This document shows positions 21,238-33,154 of a DNA stretch of 64,000 nt, piece after piece. Each line of letters opens with the position of its first letter. Positions within the stretch are counted from its first letter, which is position 1. Made by a program: the position numbers and the translations under genes. The notes beneath the pieces were generated by a model. It was given only the letters and a program-made list of their open reading frames with translations. It was not told the origin of the DNA and searched no databases. Location of the stretch: positions 1 to 64,000 of the forward strand of contig JAKOGI010002765.1 of the NCBI GenBank assembly GCA_029747015.1, in the 5' to 3' direction. The stretch is from Carnegiea gigantea. Its lineage: Eukaryota; Streptophyta; Magnoliopsida; Caryophyllales; Cactaceae.

Positions 21238-24042
21238 AAACCTTTTCCCATGTCTTCCCACATGAAATACCCCATGGCCTACCCCCTAAAAGGTTGATCC
21301 AACACAAGATTGATCTTATTCCCGGTGCCGCACTCCCAAACAAGCCGGCATACCGCATGAACCCTCAAGAAACTCAAGAGGTTCAAAGACAAGTGGATGA
21401 CCTCCTATCCAAGGGGTTAATCCGTGAGAGTTTGAGCCCGTGTGCCGTCCCGGCATTGCTTGTGCCCAAGAAAGATGGGAGTATGAGAATGTGTGTCGAT
21501 AGTAGAGCTATCAACAAGATCACCATCAAGTACCAGTACCCCATTCCAAGGTTGGAAGACTTGCTTGATGAGCTTCATGGAGCCACTATCTTCTCCAAAA
21601 TCGACCTTAGAAGTGGCTATTATCAAATTCGCATCTTTGAAGGGGATGAGTGGAAGACGGCTTTCAAGACCAAAGGGGGCCTCTATGAGTGGTTAGTTAT
21701 GCCATTTGGCTTGACTAATGCACCAAGCACCTTCATGAGACTTATGAATGAGGTGCTTAGGGCGGTCATTGGCAAATTTGTTGTTGTCTATTTCGATGAC
21801 ATTCTTGTGTATAGCCGGGATGAACAAGAGCATGCAAGCCACCTCCATCAAGTCTTGAGCATTTTGGCCGAAGAGAAGCTCTATGGTAATCTTGAGAAAT
21901 GCCACTTCTTCACACCCCAAGTTATCTTCTTGGGTTATGTGGTTTCGGCTCAAGACATCCATGTAGATGAAGACAAGGTCAAGGCCATCCATGGCTGGCC
22001 TACTCCCACCTCCATACAACAAGTCCGGAGCTTCCATGGTTTGGCTTCCTTCTATAGGAGGTTTGTCAAAGATTTTAGCTCCATCATGGCACCTATGACC
22101 GAGGTCCTCAAGGCCAAGCACTTTGTGTGGAGTAATCAAGCCCAACGAGCTTTTGAAGAGATCAAGGAGAAGCTTACTAGTGCACCCATTCTTGCACTAC
22201 CTAGCTTTTCCAAAGTCTTTGAGGTAGAGTGTGACGCCTCCGGAGTTGGCATAGGGGCCGTGTTGTCACAAGAGAAGAGGCCCATTGCATATTTTAGTGA
22301 AAAGTTGAATGATGCCAAGAGGAAGTACTCTACATATGACAAGGAGTTCTATGCCATTGTGAGGGCACTAGAACATTGGCGGCATTACTTGGTTGGAGGA
22401 GAGTTCATTCTCCACACGGATCACCAAGCTTTGAAGTTCATCCAAGGACAACATAAGCTCAACCCACGACATGCCAAGTGGGTAGAGTTCATGCAATCCT
22501 TCCATTTTGTGATCCACCATAAATCCGGCCAAATGAACAAGGGGGCCGATGCACTTTCAAGAAGGTATCTCTTGCTCTCTACCCTTGAATCCAAGGTACT
22601 TGGGTTTAAGGTTGTCAAGGGGATGTACACCAACGATGAAGACTCCAAGGAGGTCTATGCAAAGTGTGCAACCCATCCCCACGGCCTCTTCCATCTCCTA
22701 AAGGGGTTCCTCTTCAAGGGGTCACGACTTTGTATACCCAAGTGCGGGTTTAGAGAATTGCTAATCCAAGAGTTGCATGGTGGTGCTCTAGCCGGCCACT
22801 TTGGGGTAGAGAAGACGTGCTCAATGCTCAAGGAGCACTACTATTGGCCAAAAATGGCTAGAGACGTGGAGCATTTCATCAAAAGATGCTCAACTTGCCA
22901 CATGGCCAAAAGCCATGTCCTTCCCCACGGCCTCTACTCCCCTTTGCCCGTACCACTAGCCCCATGGGAAGATATTAGCTTGGATTTCATCACGGGTTTG
23001 CAGCGCACACAAAGAGGCAAGGACTCCATCATGGTGGTGGTGGACCGATTCTCCAAAATGGCCCACTTTGTTCCTTGCCACACCACTCATGATGCTTCCC
23101 ACATAGCCAATCTCTACTTCAAAGAGATTGTGAGACTTCATGGCATTCCCAAGAGCATGGTTTCGGATAGGGACACTAAGTTCCTTAGTCACTTTTGGCT
23201 CACACTTTGGAGAAAGATGGGGACACTTCTCAAGTTTAGTACCACTTGTCACCCCCAAACCGATGGCCAAACCGAGGTGACTAACCGGACCTTGGGCACC
23301 TTACTTAGGGTGCTTGTGAAGAAGAACATCAAGGCTTGGGATGAACTCCTACCTCATGCGGAGTTCGCTTTCAACCGTGCACCAAGCAAAGCCACCCACC
23401 ACTCCCCCTTCCAAGTGGTCTACGGGTACAATCCAAGAACACCCTTAGACCTCACTCCCATTCCCACACCTAGCAAGTTTAGTTGGGAGGCTGAAAAATG
23501 AGCCCAAGAGATCAAGGACCTTCATGCTCAAGTCCGGGAAAGGATTGAGAAGGCTAATACCCAAGCCATGCATCAAGCTAATAAGCACAAGAAGGAGGTC
23601 CACTTTCAGCCGGGAGACTTAGTGTGGGTCCACTTGCGGAAGGAGAGATTCCCAAGCAAACGCAAGTCCAAAATCATGCCAAGGTCCGATGGCCCGTTTG
23701 AGATATTGGAGAAGGTCGGGCCCCAATGCCTACAAAGTCGACCTTCCCGGTGATTATGGGGTATCCGCCACCTTCAATGTGGCTGATTTGAGCCCATACT
23801 ATGATGAAGATGAGGAGTTGCCAAGTTTGAGGTCAAACTCCAAACAAGCCGGGGAGGATGATGGGGACCATCGTGCCCAAGCTTCATCCATACATTCAGC
23901 AAACCCTCACACCCATTCAACCCCCAAGGAGGCCAAAGAAGTTCATGCTTTGGTCAGAAAACTCATAAACACAGCAGAAGATGCACTGCCAGTTCGTCCA
24001 GTTTCTGGCCCGGTTTTGTGTCGCTGTTGGAGCAAAATATAG
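21168..24042 (+). pseudogene. G pol: RT, RNase H, integrase
   Basis: Open from 21168 in the -1 frame relative to gag, overlapping it by 70 bases; real homology starts about 21213 (SHPLLTPLM, HGLPPKRLIQHKIDL). [31 protein letters not shown]. RNase [33 protein letters not shown]. Integrase: GHFG...[44 protein letters not shown]. An AGA-to-TGA stop lies at 23499-23501 after WEAEK. An extra base in a C run near 23722 shifts the frame before SGPNAYKVDLPG. The tail enters the 3' LTR at 23859 and is frame-shifted again by loss of one C near 23989; the 5' LTR keeps that C. No chromodomain is visible. Confidence 0.87.
23851..23858 (+). other. G polypurine tract
   Basis: GGGGAGGA directly before LTR start TGATGGGG; also coding (G-E-D). 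Confidence 0.8.
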
Positions 24043-24968
24043 AGGGGGAAATTTCCTGCACGCACCACCCCCTTAAAGCTTAGGATCTTAGCTTTCCAAC
24101 AAGCCCTTTTGCAAGGCATTTGGAGTCCATTTGGTCAGCCAACCAAGCCCAAAACTGAAGACAGTGCACTGCAGGGCGCCAATCAGCACAGTCCGAATTA
24201 AGGGAATGTTTGGCCCACCAACTCAACTCCATTGTTTCTGAAATTTTGCAGCATGAAAGGGGACATAAATATTTATCATGTCAAGGGTTCAAATCCCATC
24301 CAAAGCACCCCCTTGTGTTGGTTTTATCCAGCCAAAAGGACAAGCAAAACATCCCTTTTACCCGGTTTGTTGCTAGCCGGTACAAGGGCTGTTTTTCTTG
24401 GACTTTTTGCTTGCCCATTTGCTGAATGACTCATCTTGCTGCAACCTAGGACTTTTGTAAGCTTGACACCTCATTTGGGAGGCATAATAACCCCTAATGA
24501 GGTAGATTAAGCTAGGTAGTGAGGTGTCTAACTAGTAGTGGCTGATTAGATGTGTTTCTCTTCCCCATATGTACTTAGCTTTGTATTTTCTGCCTAGGAA
24601 GAGAGGGAGCTCGGCCATGGCTTGTTAAAAGGAAGCTTGGTTCCTTCATTTTGCAACCAACTTGAATGCATAAGCTTGTGAGTTCTCAAAGAAACTCTCC
24701 CCCTCAAAATTCCTAGTCTATATCTTAAGTATGGCAACTTAAGTGGTGTCTAGGTCCCTTTATCTCAATTAGGTGGTGATTCCTAATTGATCTAAGGGGA
24801 TTGCCCAAGTATCCAACAAGAGTGGCTCCCCTTGGATTATCTCTTGAAGGTGCTTGCTCTATCAACTCTCCGCTTATCTTCTACACTCTCTCCCTTTCCT
24901 CCCTTAGTTTCCTTAGCAAGAACAAGGGTGGAGTTAGCTTGGGTTGTGTTCATTGCAAGCATACATCA
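23859..24968 (+). repeat. G 3' LTR
   Basis: 1,110 bp, TGATGGGGACC...GCATACATCA, very similar to the 5' LTR outside the 79-bp duplication and a few small indels. Confidence 0.93.
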
Positions 24969-25098
24969 GAAAGCATGCACACGGTTATGAAGAGGTGTGT
25001 TCGGTTGGTGTTTGCTTGAGTGAAACGAACTTAGCAGCCTTGAAGATGCATGTTCCCACTTGAATTGGCACGCCTTTAGCCTTGGGAGAAAGGGGGAA
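24969..25098 (-). repeat. L solo LTR, piece 2 of 4
   Basis: L sequence between G and B1. The first five bases repeat the GAAAG target site; the last five (GGGAA) are the target site of B1. Confidence 0.8.
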
Positions 25099-26262
25099 CG
25101 ATGTATATGTGGGTGGAAAGTGATCCAAATCAAACTCAAATCAAACTAAGCAAAATGAAAAGAGAGAAAGATGGGAAAGATGAAGAATATCACCAAATAG
25201 GATAGAGATGAATAGTGCAAGACTTTGTGTATGAGATAATCCTTCCGGAGCCACTCACACCTTGGTCTTGGGCTAATTCCCTTCACTCTTCTGAGGAATC
25301 ACTCCAAAGAAAAGAAGGAGAACCTAGAACGCCACTTGAATTAGCCAAATTCAAGATATAGAACTAGGAATTTTTGGGACACAAATGAGAATCACTCTCA
25401 AAGGTGCTTGAATTACTCTTGAAAATGCCTTAGAAATCTGATGTACAATGCTCACACACCCCCCCTTTATATAGGCTCAGCAAAAGACAACAAAAGGACT
25501 CAAATAACTCCTAACAATTAAAACTAGTAAAATGAAAAGACTAAGATAAATGGAAAGACACACCATAAAAGGGGTGGGGGAGGTTACAAGGAATATTCTA
25601 GGATTTCTTAGCTGATTACACCAATATAGAAGGCTCCAAAACGTGCACAATGCCAGCCACACAATCACATGTAACCGAAGACTCTTCATATTCCCAGAAT
25701 TAATCCTTGCAGCTGCCTCAACTTCAACAGAGCATAACGTCCAGAATACTCAGCCAAATCACGAGTTCTTGGGCTTGATAGAAATCCCTGGAAGTCTAGT
25801 TTTCAGAATGGGCTCATTTGCTCAATTTGGATAAGCGGTTTAAAAGTTATGGCCCAAACAATGCACCTATCTCAGACTGGACTGGATCAGCATAACGTAT
25901 ATTTGAGTGATATTTTGCCCAATCAAACGACGTCCAAATTAAACATAATTGGGCTTGTTTGAAAGCTAAGATCTTAAACTTAAAAACCATGTGGAGCCTC
26001 AAGTTGTGGGACCACTTTAGTTAGGCGAAAAGTGCACACAAAAATCGGGAAAATTCGGGATGAAGGTGGCATTACCTCTTCGGGCATGAACGCCAATTTC
26101 CGGCAAAGTTTTGCAACTTCTTTGACTTCTTCATGGTGTCTAAAGTCCTTGAACTCACATAAGAAGAGAAAATATAAGAGTTCCCATGCACGCTCTTATT
26201 TGACACTTTTCTTCTTGGAAGTTAACCTTAAATAAAAATGATGCATATGGGAATATGCATCA
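25099..26262 (-). repeat. B1 3' LTR
   Basis: About 1,164 bp. Its minus-strand start is a hairpin: TGATGCATAT, four-base loop, ATATGCATCA. Confidence 0.9.
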
Positions 26263-26792
26263 TACTCCCCGGGTGGTTTTGAGTTTGTCCTCAAACTCAA
26301 AGGGTTAGAAAGCCTCTCAAGAAAGGGGTCACGCTCACAATATGGGAGCTTTTGGGGAAGGAGGTCACAGGGCATCACCTCTAGAGAGATATAGAAGAGG
26401 GGGAGGGGAGGATAAAAACTAGAGTTAGACTCGGTTGGGAGAAGAGAGGTGAGTAAGAGGTTCTTTTGTAAGGCTTTTTGTGGTTTGGGGGTTTGGGAAG
26501 GTTGAATGGGGCTAGGTTCATGCTCATCAAATCTTGGAGGTAGGCTCCAATTTATCTCATTATCTACTTCATCATAGGCATCAAAGATGGGAGGTAGATC
26601 AAAGTTAACGTCACTATTTTCTTGATAATGGCCATCTCCATTTAAGACAAATGGATAGCTAACTTTTTTTCCTTCCTTCATGGCTGCTTCCCATTCGGCC
26701 AAGGTGATGAATTCCTTGTTGGGGCAGTCCGAGAGTGCATGACCAAAGCCTTGACACTTAGAACACCTTTTAATGCTCATGCTAGAACTCAT
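26196..26792 (-). CDS. B1 Gag-derived protein with CCHC knuckle
   Basis: 198 codons. MSSSMSIKRCSKCQGFGHAL: a CCHC knuckle (CSKCQGFGHALSDC, residues ~10-23) lies almost at the N-terminus, then FITLAEWEAAMKEGKK, an acidic/Pro middle, and a C-terminal part (LFYISLEVMPCDLLPQKLPY ... NPLSLRTNSKPPGEYD) that reaches the PPT. The last ~23 codons read into the LTR. There is no capsid domain, protease or pol. B3 keeps the same frame, and B2 keeps the other half of Gag. Possibly an RNA-binding Gag fragment; alternatively just a deletion remnant. Confidence 0.65.
   Translation of the reverse strand: MSSSMSIKRCSKCQGFGHALSDCPNKEFITLAEWEAAMKEGKKVSYPFVLNGDGHYQENSDVNFDLPPIFDAYDEVDNEINWSLPPRFDEHEPSPIQPSQTPKPQKALQKNLLLTSLLPTESNSSFYPPLPLFYISLEVMPCDLLPQKLPYCERDPFLERLSNPLSLRTNSKPPGEYDAYSHMHHFYLRLTSKKKSVK
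26263..26273 (-). other. B1 polypurine tract region
   Basis: Minus-strand CCCGGGGAGTA directly before the 3' LTR; the purine run is short. Confidence 0.55.
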
Positions 26793-26867
26793 GGTAGGAC
26801 TTGATGTGTATGGGACTGATTTGTGGATGTGTTTGGGTTTCGAAACTTGGTCAAGTAGACAACCTAG

Positions 26868-26879
26868 GCTCTGATACCA
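26868..26879 (-). other. B1 primer-binding site (tRNA-iMet)
   Basis: Minus-strand TGGTATCAGAGC, two bases from the LTR end. Confidence 0.9.
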
Positions 26880-26881
26880 AT

Positions 26882-28046
26882 TGATGTATATGTGGGTGGA
26901 AAGTGATCCAAATCAAACTCAAATCAAGCTAAGCAAAATGAAAAGAGAGAAAGATGGGAAAGATGAAGAATATCACCAAACAGGATAGAGATGGATAGTG
27001 CAAGACTTTGAGTATGAGATAATCCTTCCGGAGCCACTCCCACCTTGGTCTTGGGCTAATTCCCTTCACTCTTCTGAGGAATCACTCCAAAGAAAAGAAG
27101 GAGAACCTAGAACACCACTTGAATTAGCCAAATTCAAGATATAGAACTAGGAATTTTTTGGAACACAAATGAGAATCACTCTCAAAGGTGCTTGAATTAC
27201 TCTTGAAAATGCCTTAGAAATCTGATCTACAATGCTCACACGCCCCCCTTTATATAGGCTCAACAAAAGACAACAAAAGGACTCAAATAACTCCTAACAA
27301 TTAAAACTAGTAAAATGAAAAGACTAAGATAAATGGAAAGACACACCATAAAAGGGGTGGGGGAGGTTACAAGGAATATTCTAGGATTTCTTAGCTGATT
27401 ACACCACTCTAGAAGGCTCCAAAACGTGCACAATGTCAGCCACACAATCACATGTAACCGAAGACTCTTCATATTCCCAGAATTAATCCTTGCAGCTGCC
27501 TCAACTTCAACAGAGTATAACTTCCAGAATACTTGGCCAAATCATGCGTTCTTGGGCTTGATAGAAAGCCCTGGAAGTCTAGTTTTCAGAATGGGCTCAT
27601 TTGCGCAATTTGGATAAGCGGTTTGAAAGTTATGGCCCAAACAATGCACCTATCTCAGACTAGACTGGATCAGCATAACGTATCTTTGAGTGATATTTTG
27701 CCCAATCAAACGACGTCCAAATTAAACATAATTGGGCTTGTTTGAAAGCTGAGATCTTAAACTTCAAAACCATGTGGAGCCTCAAGTTGTGGGACCACTT
27801 TAGTTAGGCCAAATGTGCACACAAAAAATCGGGAAATTTCGGGATGAAGGCGGCATTACCTCTTCGGGCATGAACGCCAATTTCCGGCAAAGTTTTGCAA
27901 ATTTTTTGACTTCTTCATGGTGTCTAAAGTCCTTGAACTCACATAATAAGAGAAAATATGAGAGTTCCCATGCACGCTCTTGCTTGACACTTTTCTTCTT
28001 GGAAGTTAACCTTAAATAAAAATGATGCATATGGGAATATGCATCA
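26882..28046 (-). repeat. B1 5' LTR
   Basis: About 1,165 bp, TGATGCATAT...CATATACATCA, very similar to the 3' LTR. Minus-strand TATA box near 27249-27256. Confidence 0.9.
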
Positions 28047-28518
28047 GGGAATGCAACTTGTGGGGAGAAGAATGCAGCAAAGGGCTGTAGCATGAAGATG
28101 CAATGTATACGCGTTTTGCATTAATTGCATTCACACCTACAGCAAGGCCAGATTCAAATGGGCATATCTCTCTGGTTTGTGATCCAAATTCGATAATTCT
28201 TAATTCCCTGGAAAGCTGGAAGAGTCTAGTTTCTAAAGGAAGTGGTTTCATTGCATTTGGATTAGCCGTTTGAAAGATATGGGTCGAAGAGTACAAACTG
28301 CCCAAACTGGACTGGATTCTGGCAGTTTTTCTTTAGGGCTTTATTTGACCAACCAAATGAACTCCAAATGACTTGCATCTTGATTCATTGGAAGCAGAAC
28401 TTCTTAAACTTCAATCTAGGCCTCCTGCATCCTGGTTATACCTTCTAGAGGTTTAAGAATTTTAATCCTCAAAACCGGGCAAATAAACTGGACATGCTGG
28501 CAGCCCTGACACTTTGGC
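28047..28518 (-). repeat. L solo LTR, piece 3 of 4
   Basis: Matches 49914-50386 in reverse. Starts with the second GGGAA copy from B1 and ends with TTGGC (28514-28518), the target site of B2. Confidence 0.87.
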
Positions 28519-29672
28519 TGATGTATATGAGGGTGGCAAGTGAACCAAATCAAACTCCAACTCAAAATAAGCCAAATTGGGAAGAGAAAATGAAAGATGG
28601 ATGAGATGGATGAAGAATTTCACTACACAAGAAAAAGGAATAGAACAAGATCTTGTAATTGAGATAATCCTTCACGGAGCCACTCAATGACTTTACCTTG
28701 GGCTAATTCTCTTGTCTTAACCAAGGAATCACTCCAATTGGAAAAGGAAGAGAACCTAGAACACCACTTGAATTTGCCACAATTCAAGATATAGAACTAG
28801 GAATTTAGTTGCACTTTTGAGAAACACACTCAAAGTACTTGTATTGCTTTGGAAATTTCTTACAATGCTGAATGATGAAATGCAACTACACAACCCACCT
28901 ATTTATAGGCTAAACAAAGACAACCAAAAGACTTAAAAACTCCTAGTAATTAAAACTAGAAAATTGAAAAGACTTAGGAAAAATAAAAAGACTCATCATA
29001 AAAGGGGTGTGGGAGGTTATAAGGAATATTCTAGGATTTCTCAGCTGAATATCTCCATCTAGAAGCCTCCAAAACGTGCACAATATCAGCCACACAAATA
29101 CATGTAACCGAAGACTCTTCATTTTCCCAGAATTAATCCTTGCAGCTGCCTCAACTTCAACAGCGCATAACTTCCAGAATACTTGGCAAATCACGCGTTC
29201 TTGGGCTTGATAGAAAGCCCTGGAAGTCTAGTTTCCAAAATGGGCTCATTTACTCACTTTGGATAAGCGGTTTAAAAGTTATGGCCCAAACAATGCACAT
29301 ATCTCAGACTGGACTGGATCAGCATAACGTATCTTTGAGTGATATTTTGCCCAATCAAATGATGTCCAAATTAAACAAACTTGGGCTTATTTGAAAGATG
29401 AAATCTTAAACTTCAAAAGCACATGGGCCCTCAAGTTGTGGGTCCACGTGAGCTTGTCCAAAAGTGGTCACAAAAATCGGGTTCCGCAGGGATGAATTCG
29501 GCACCAAATTTCTAGCAAAGCTTAACCTCTTTTTGACCTCTCCATAGTGTCGCAAGTCTTTGAACTCACTTAAGAAGACCAAATAGGCACATTTCCATGC
29601 ATGATCTTCTTTGACCCTTTCTTCTTTGAAATTGGACTTGAATAAAAATGATGCATATGGAAATATGCATCA
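28519..29672 (-). repeat. B2 3' LTR
   Basis: 1,154 bp, TGATGCATAT...CATATACATCA, of the same subtype as the fragment at 1-795. Confidence 0.9.
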
Positions 29673-29965
29673 TACTCCCCGGGTTGTTTTGAGTTTGTCC
29701 TCAAACTCAAAGGGTTGGCAAGCCTCTCAAGAAAGGGGTCGCGCTTACAATATGGGAGCTTTTGGGGAAGGAGGTCACAGGGCATCACCTCTAGAGAGAT
29801 ATAGAAGAGGGTGAGGGGAGGATGATAAAACGGGTCATACCTGGTGAGGAGAAGAGGCGGAAGTGGGAACTCTTCTTTTTGGCCACGAAACTTTGGAGTT
29901 TCAAGGATGACCATCTCCTTTTCAATCAAAGCAATCTCTTTTCGCAAGTTCCCAAGAGAAAACAT
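29640..29965 (-). pseudogene. B2 Gag remnant
   Basis: Starts MFSLGNLRKEIALIEKEMVI then TPKFRGQKEEF, the same Gag N-terminal signature as in D. It then jumps directly to the C-terminal block LFYISLEVMPCDLLPQKLPY shared with B1/B3. The capsid body and the CCHC knuckle are both missing. It is the reciprocal of B1, which has the knuckle but no N-terminus. Confidence 0.7.
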
Positions 29966-30043
29966 GATGGATGAATGCTTAAGGGTTCTTTGTGGATTAT
30001 GTGTTTAGGCTAGAAAAAGGCTGTTTTGGAGAAGAGGAGGGAG

Positions 30044-30150
30044 GGCACGGTCGTGCAAGGGGCACTGGGGAACCGTGCTATGCTTCGACTTGAGGAAATG
30101 CAGAAAAGTATAGTGGCACGGTCGTGCTGGGTGGCACGGGGGCACCGTGC
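30044..30150 (-). other. Paired GC hairpins in B2 leader
   Basis: Arms at 30044-30056 and 30061-30078, and again at 30114-30126 and 30133-30150 (GGCACGG...CCGTGC). They lie between PBS and the Gag ATG, with a 70-72 base spacing, as in E, G and H. Confidence 0.72.
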
Positions 30151-30263
30151 TGCTTCTCTGGTCTTCGAGACTGGGTTTGCCGGTTTGTGCTTTTTTTTTT
30201 TTGGTTTGTATTTTGGCTTTTTGGGATGTACTTGGGTGTGATGTGGGTCACTTAAGAACCGTG

Positions 30264-30275
30264 GCTCTGATACCA
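30264..30275 (-). other. B2 primer-binding site (tRNA-iMet)
   Basis: Minus-strand TGGTATCAGAGC, two bases from the LTR. Confidence 0.9.
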
Positions 30276-30277
30276 AT

Positions 30278-30360
30278 TGATGTATATGAGGGTGGCAAGT
30301 GAACCAAATCAAACTCCAACTCAAAATAAGCCAAATTGGGAAGAGAAATGAAAGATGGAT
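30278..30360 (-). repeat. B2 5' LTR, 3'-terminal piece
   Basis: The first 83 bases of the B2 5' LTR (plus coordinates), stopped by K. The last five bases, TGGAT, are the K target site. Confidence 0.88.
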
Positions 30361-32289
30361 TGTAACACCCCCACTACCTACCAGGGATGTCACACCGCCA
30401 GGATCCCCCGAGGGAGACCCTTAAGGCTCTTCTTCTTTTAATTTTCTTCTTAATTTTTACCCAACTTTAGCTTAGGTTAGGAAAACCTGGAACGAATCCG
30501 GCAGAGTTCCGTCTGTAATATCAACATTTCCATAATTTACATTGTAATTTGTAGGGTACCTGTATCATTACAACTAAAATTCAAAAAGGAAATAGGAGTT
30601 TCCAGCGAGTCACACACTCGCGGTTGAGGCTTATGCCTTTACAACAGTCATACAGTTAGTTACATGGTTCGCAGATAGTCCAGAGCCAACTACATGTTTA
30701 CTCTTTACATTACATCTAACAAAGAAGGACATGGCAGCTTCAGCAAGCAGCAGCAACATAAGAACACTTTCTGGAGGACTGGATGTCCGTAAGCAAGCAG
30801 CACGCATAATCTTTCATTCATTACCTGGGAAGGGGAAAAGGGGAAGGAAATGGAGTGAGTCCCTACGTGCTCAATGAGTGCCCCCTCCACTTCCTAAAGT
30901 AAACCTTTTCCAAGTTCTATGACCTTTAGTGTGCATTTGTTAATGTGCACGTGGTATTCAAGTTACGTTGAGCTATGCGATACACATTAGGGGCACTTGA
31001 CCATATTATTAACATAAAGTGTTCTTCATGCGAGGAACGTTGGCATGTTAAGGATGGGCATCATAGGATTGTGAGATGTATTAATACTCATTCGTCCAAC
31101 ATGCACTTTCTAAGTATAGTTACTTAACGCAACATAATGACTTGATGCAAACGTAACTATCTGGAGTAAACATGAGAACTTGACCATACACTACTTGAGA
31201 TCATATGAAACAAAGCATTTTCATTCATATTAGTCGTATTACGACTGCTCATCTTTCTTTCAATCAACTATTAGTCGACCTTCAACCTTTCTTTTCATAA
31301 AGCATTTAAGACGGCAATTGCCAACTACATTTTTCATTCATAAGGAAAATACTTGTGGCCTAAGATCATTACAGAGTGCTGATTGGGTGAGAACTATCCT
31401 CGATCCCATAGTGAGACCTAACGCTCATGCTTAAGCTCTTACTCCCGGGATGGCTACATATAACATATCGAACCATTACATTAACCCTCGTCAGGGCCTC
31501 TAGGGTTTATCCGGACTTATCCCCTAGGAAAACATTACATTATATCATATTGTCCGCAGCACATTATCTTAGCCACTCAAAGCGTATCGGTCATAACGGC
31601 TAGTAGTTTTCCGTTTCAAACAATGAAATCATTCAACGTATAATTCCCATCTCCCTTTTGTTAAAACGTTTTAGGGGTTCCTCCCAAATACTATTTGAAT
31701 AGCTAAAATAGGCCATAGCTCGTTACTAGACATGGCTATTGTTCATTTAAAACACATGAAAAGTCATTAGTCAAAACATCCCCCTTCCATACACATGTTA
31801 CATTTTAAATATGCAAGGAAAGGGAAACACACACATCACATTTAAACACTTCGTAATCATTTCAACACAATGAGCCAAACATGGCCTCGCAATCCACACG
31901 ATTGCGGTAATTTCATAACCCGAACTCCCTCCTCACAAGCACCGTACCACAAGACCTCAATCGCTCATAATTCTTTCCTCAAACCATCCAACTACCAACT
32001 CGATTCATCGATTTATTAATCACATCATCTTATCATATTAGCTTATGAAAAAGAGAGGGGAGTTTAGGCCCTTACCTGAGCAACCAGCATCATTCAGCGG
32101 AGCGTTACAACAAACGTGCAAATAGCCACATTTATTCGTAATTCAACGATACTTTATTCAGTAAATCAAATATAATTCCATGCTAAACACAACAATGCAT
32201 TTCGAAGTAATTTCCCTAGCACGAATGTACTAAAAGGGTTCAAATTTATTTCGTCACACACATAAAACATTAGCTAGTCCAATTCGAAT

Positions 32290-32563
32290 GGAAGCTAAAC
32301 ACGTTAGACTAACTTCGTTTTTAATCCATTTTCATAAATTAGCTACATAACTTGAATCGATGCTAAATTCGTTAAATTAACTTCGATTTTAATTCCGTTT
32401 TAAACTATAACTCATTAACTTGAATCGAAGCTAAATACGTTAAATTAACTTCGATCTTAATTCCGTTTTAAACTATAACTCATTAACTTGAATCGAAACT
32501 AAATACGTTAAATTAACTTCGATTTTAATTCCGTTTTAAACTATAACTCATTAATTAGGCATA
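32290..32563 (-). repeat. 68-bp tandem repeats in K 3' LTR
   Basis: Units spaced exactly 68 bases (GTTAAATTAACTTCGAT at 32371, 32439 and 32507), three good copies plus a diverged copy on the left. The same block is at 41354-41632 in the other LTR. Confidence 0.88.
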
Positions 32564-33147
32564 ATTCATTTTAAAGTCATTTTTCAAGCGCGATTTAACA
32601 CGTATCGATTTGAAGAGTCATTCATTGCCTCGGAATTACATTTCAAGCCTATTTAAGTCGTTTTAGCATAACATGATTCGAGTTATGATCAGGCAGCGAG
32701 TTTGCACATGCATCAATTCAGGTATTATTGAAAGTACGGTTACAGCCTATAACAATTCATGTGCATTTCTAAGCTGAAAATTTACTGTTTCAAAACATGC
32801 ATACTGACGGCAGTGAGCAAGGTATGTTTGTGCGGTTTGGGCGTGCATAAATAGGCTTGAAATTACCAGGCATCACATTTTCAATCAATCTCTGACATTT
32901 TTAACTACTTGAGCTAACCTTAATCTGACATGCAACATCATTCTACTGAATTCATACTTAAAATAACAGCAACAGCTTAGGAGAGGATGTTCACTCACCT
33001 AAAAGTGCTTAATTACCCACTCACTTGGCAGTAATTCACGCCCAAACCCTTTTGAATTCGTTCTTGGTTCAGCTACACCCAGAACCGAAACCCTAGCTTT
33101 GATTTGGTCGCGATTTGGGGTTGTCTGGGGTCGAATTCGACCCCCAG

Positions 33148-33154
33148 ATTTATA
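33148..33154 (-). promoter_or_regulatory. TATA box of K 3' LTR
   Basis: Minus-strand TATAAAT, about 690 bases from the LTR start, just downstream of the GC/GA-rich segment. Equivalent at 42218-42224. Confidence 0.55.

Larger units (their letters stand above)
17944..24968 (+). mobile_element. G: near-complete CRM-like element, plus strand
   Basis: 5' LTR 17944-19144, PBS, hairpin leader, gag-protease, pol, PPT, 3' LTR 23859-24968, with a perfect target duplication GAAAG (17939-17943 and 24969-24973). It is inserted in the L solo LTR. Defects: gag and pol in different frames, a stop at 23499-23501, a frameshift near 23722, and a one-base deletion in the 3' LTR coding tail. It is the most complete CRM-like copy in the window. 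Confidence 0.95.
25099..28046 (-). mobile_element. B1: short non-autonomous LTR element, minus strand
   Basis: Two full LTRs (28046-26882 and 26262-25099) around a ~620 bp interior that holds only a Gag knuckle segment. Perfect target duplication GGGAA (25094-25098 and 28047-28051). The plus-strand left border reads CGATG, a T-to-C change of the usual TGATG. The same insertion appears inverted as B3 with TTCCC at its border, so B1 and B3 descend from one event. Confidence 0.94.

Noticed and set aside
25477..25689. 70-codon frame with hydrophobic stretch (also 27260-27472, 28943-29194)
   Set aside because: It is the U3/TATA region of B LTRs read on the transcribed strand, varies by indels between copies, and has no conserved start.
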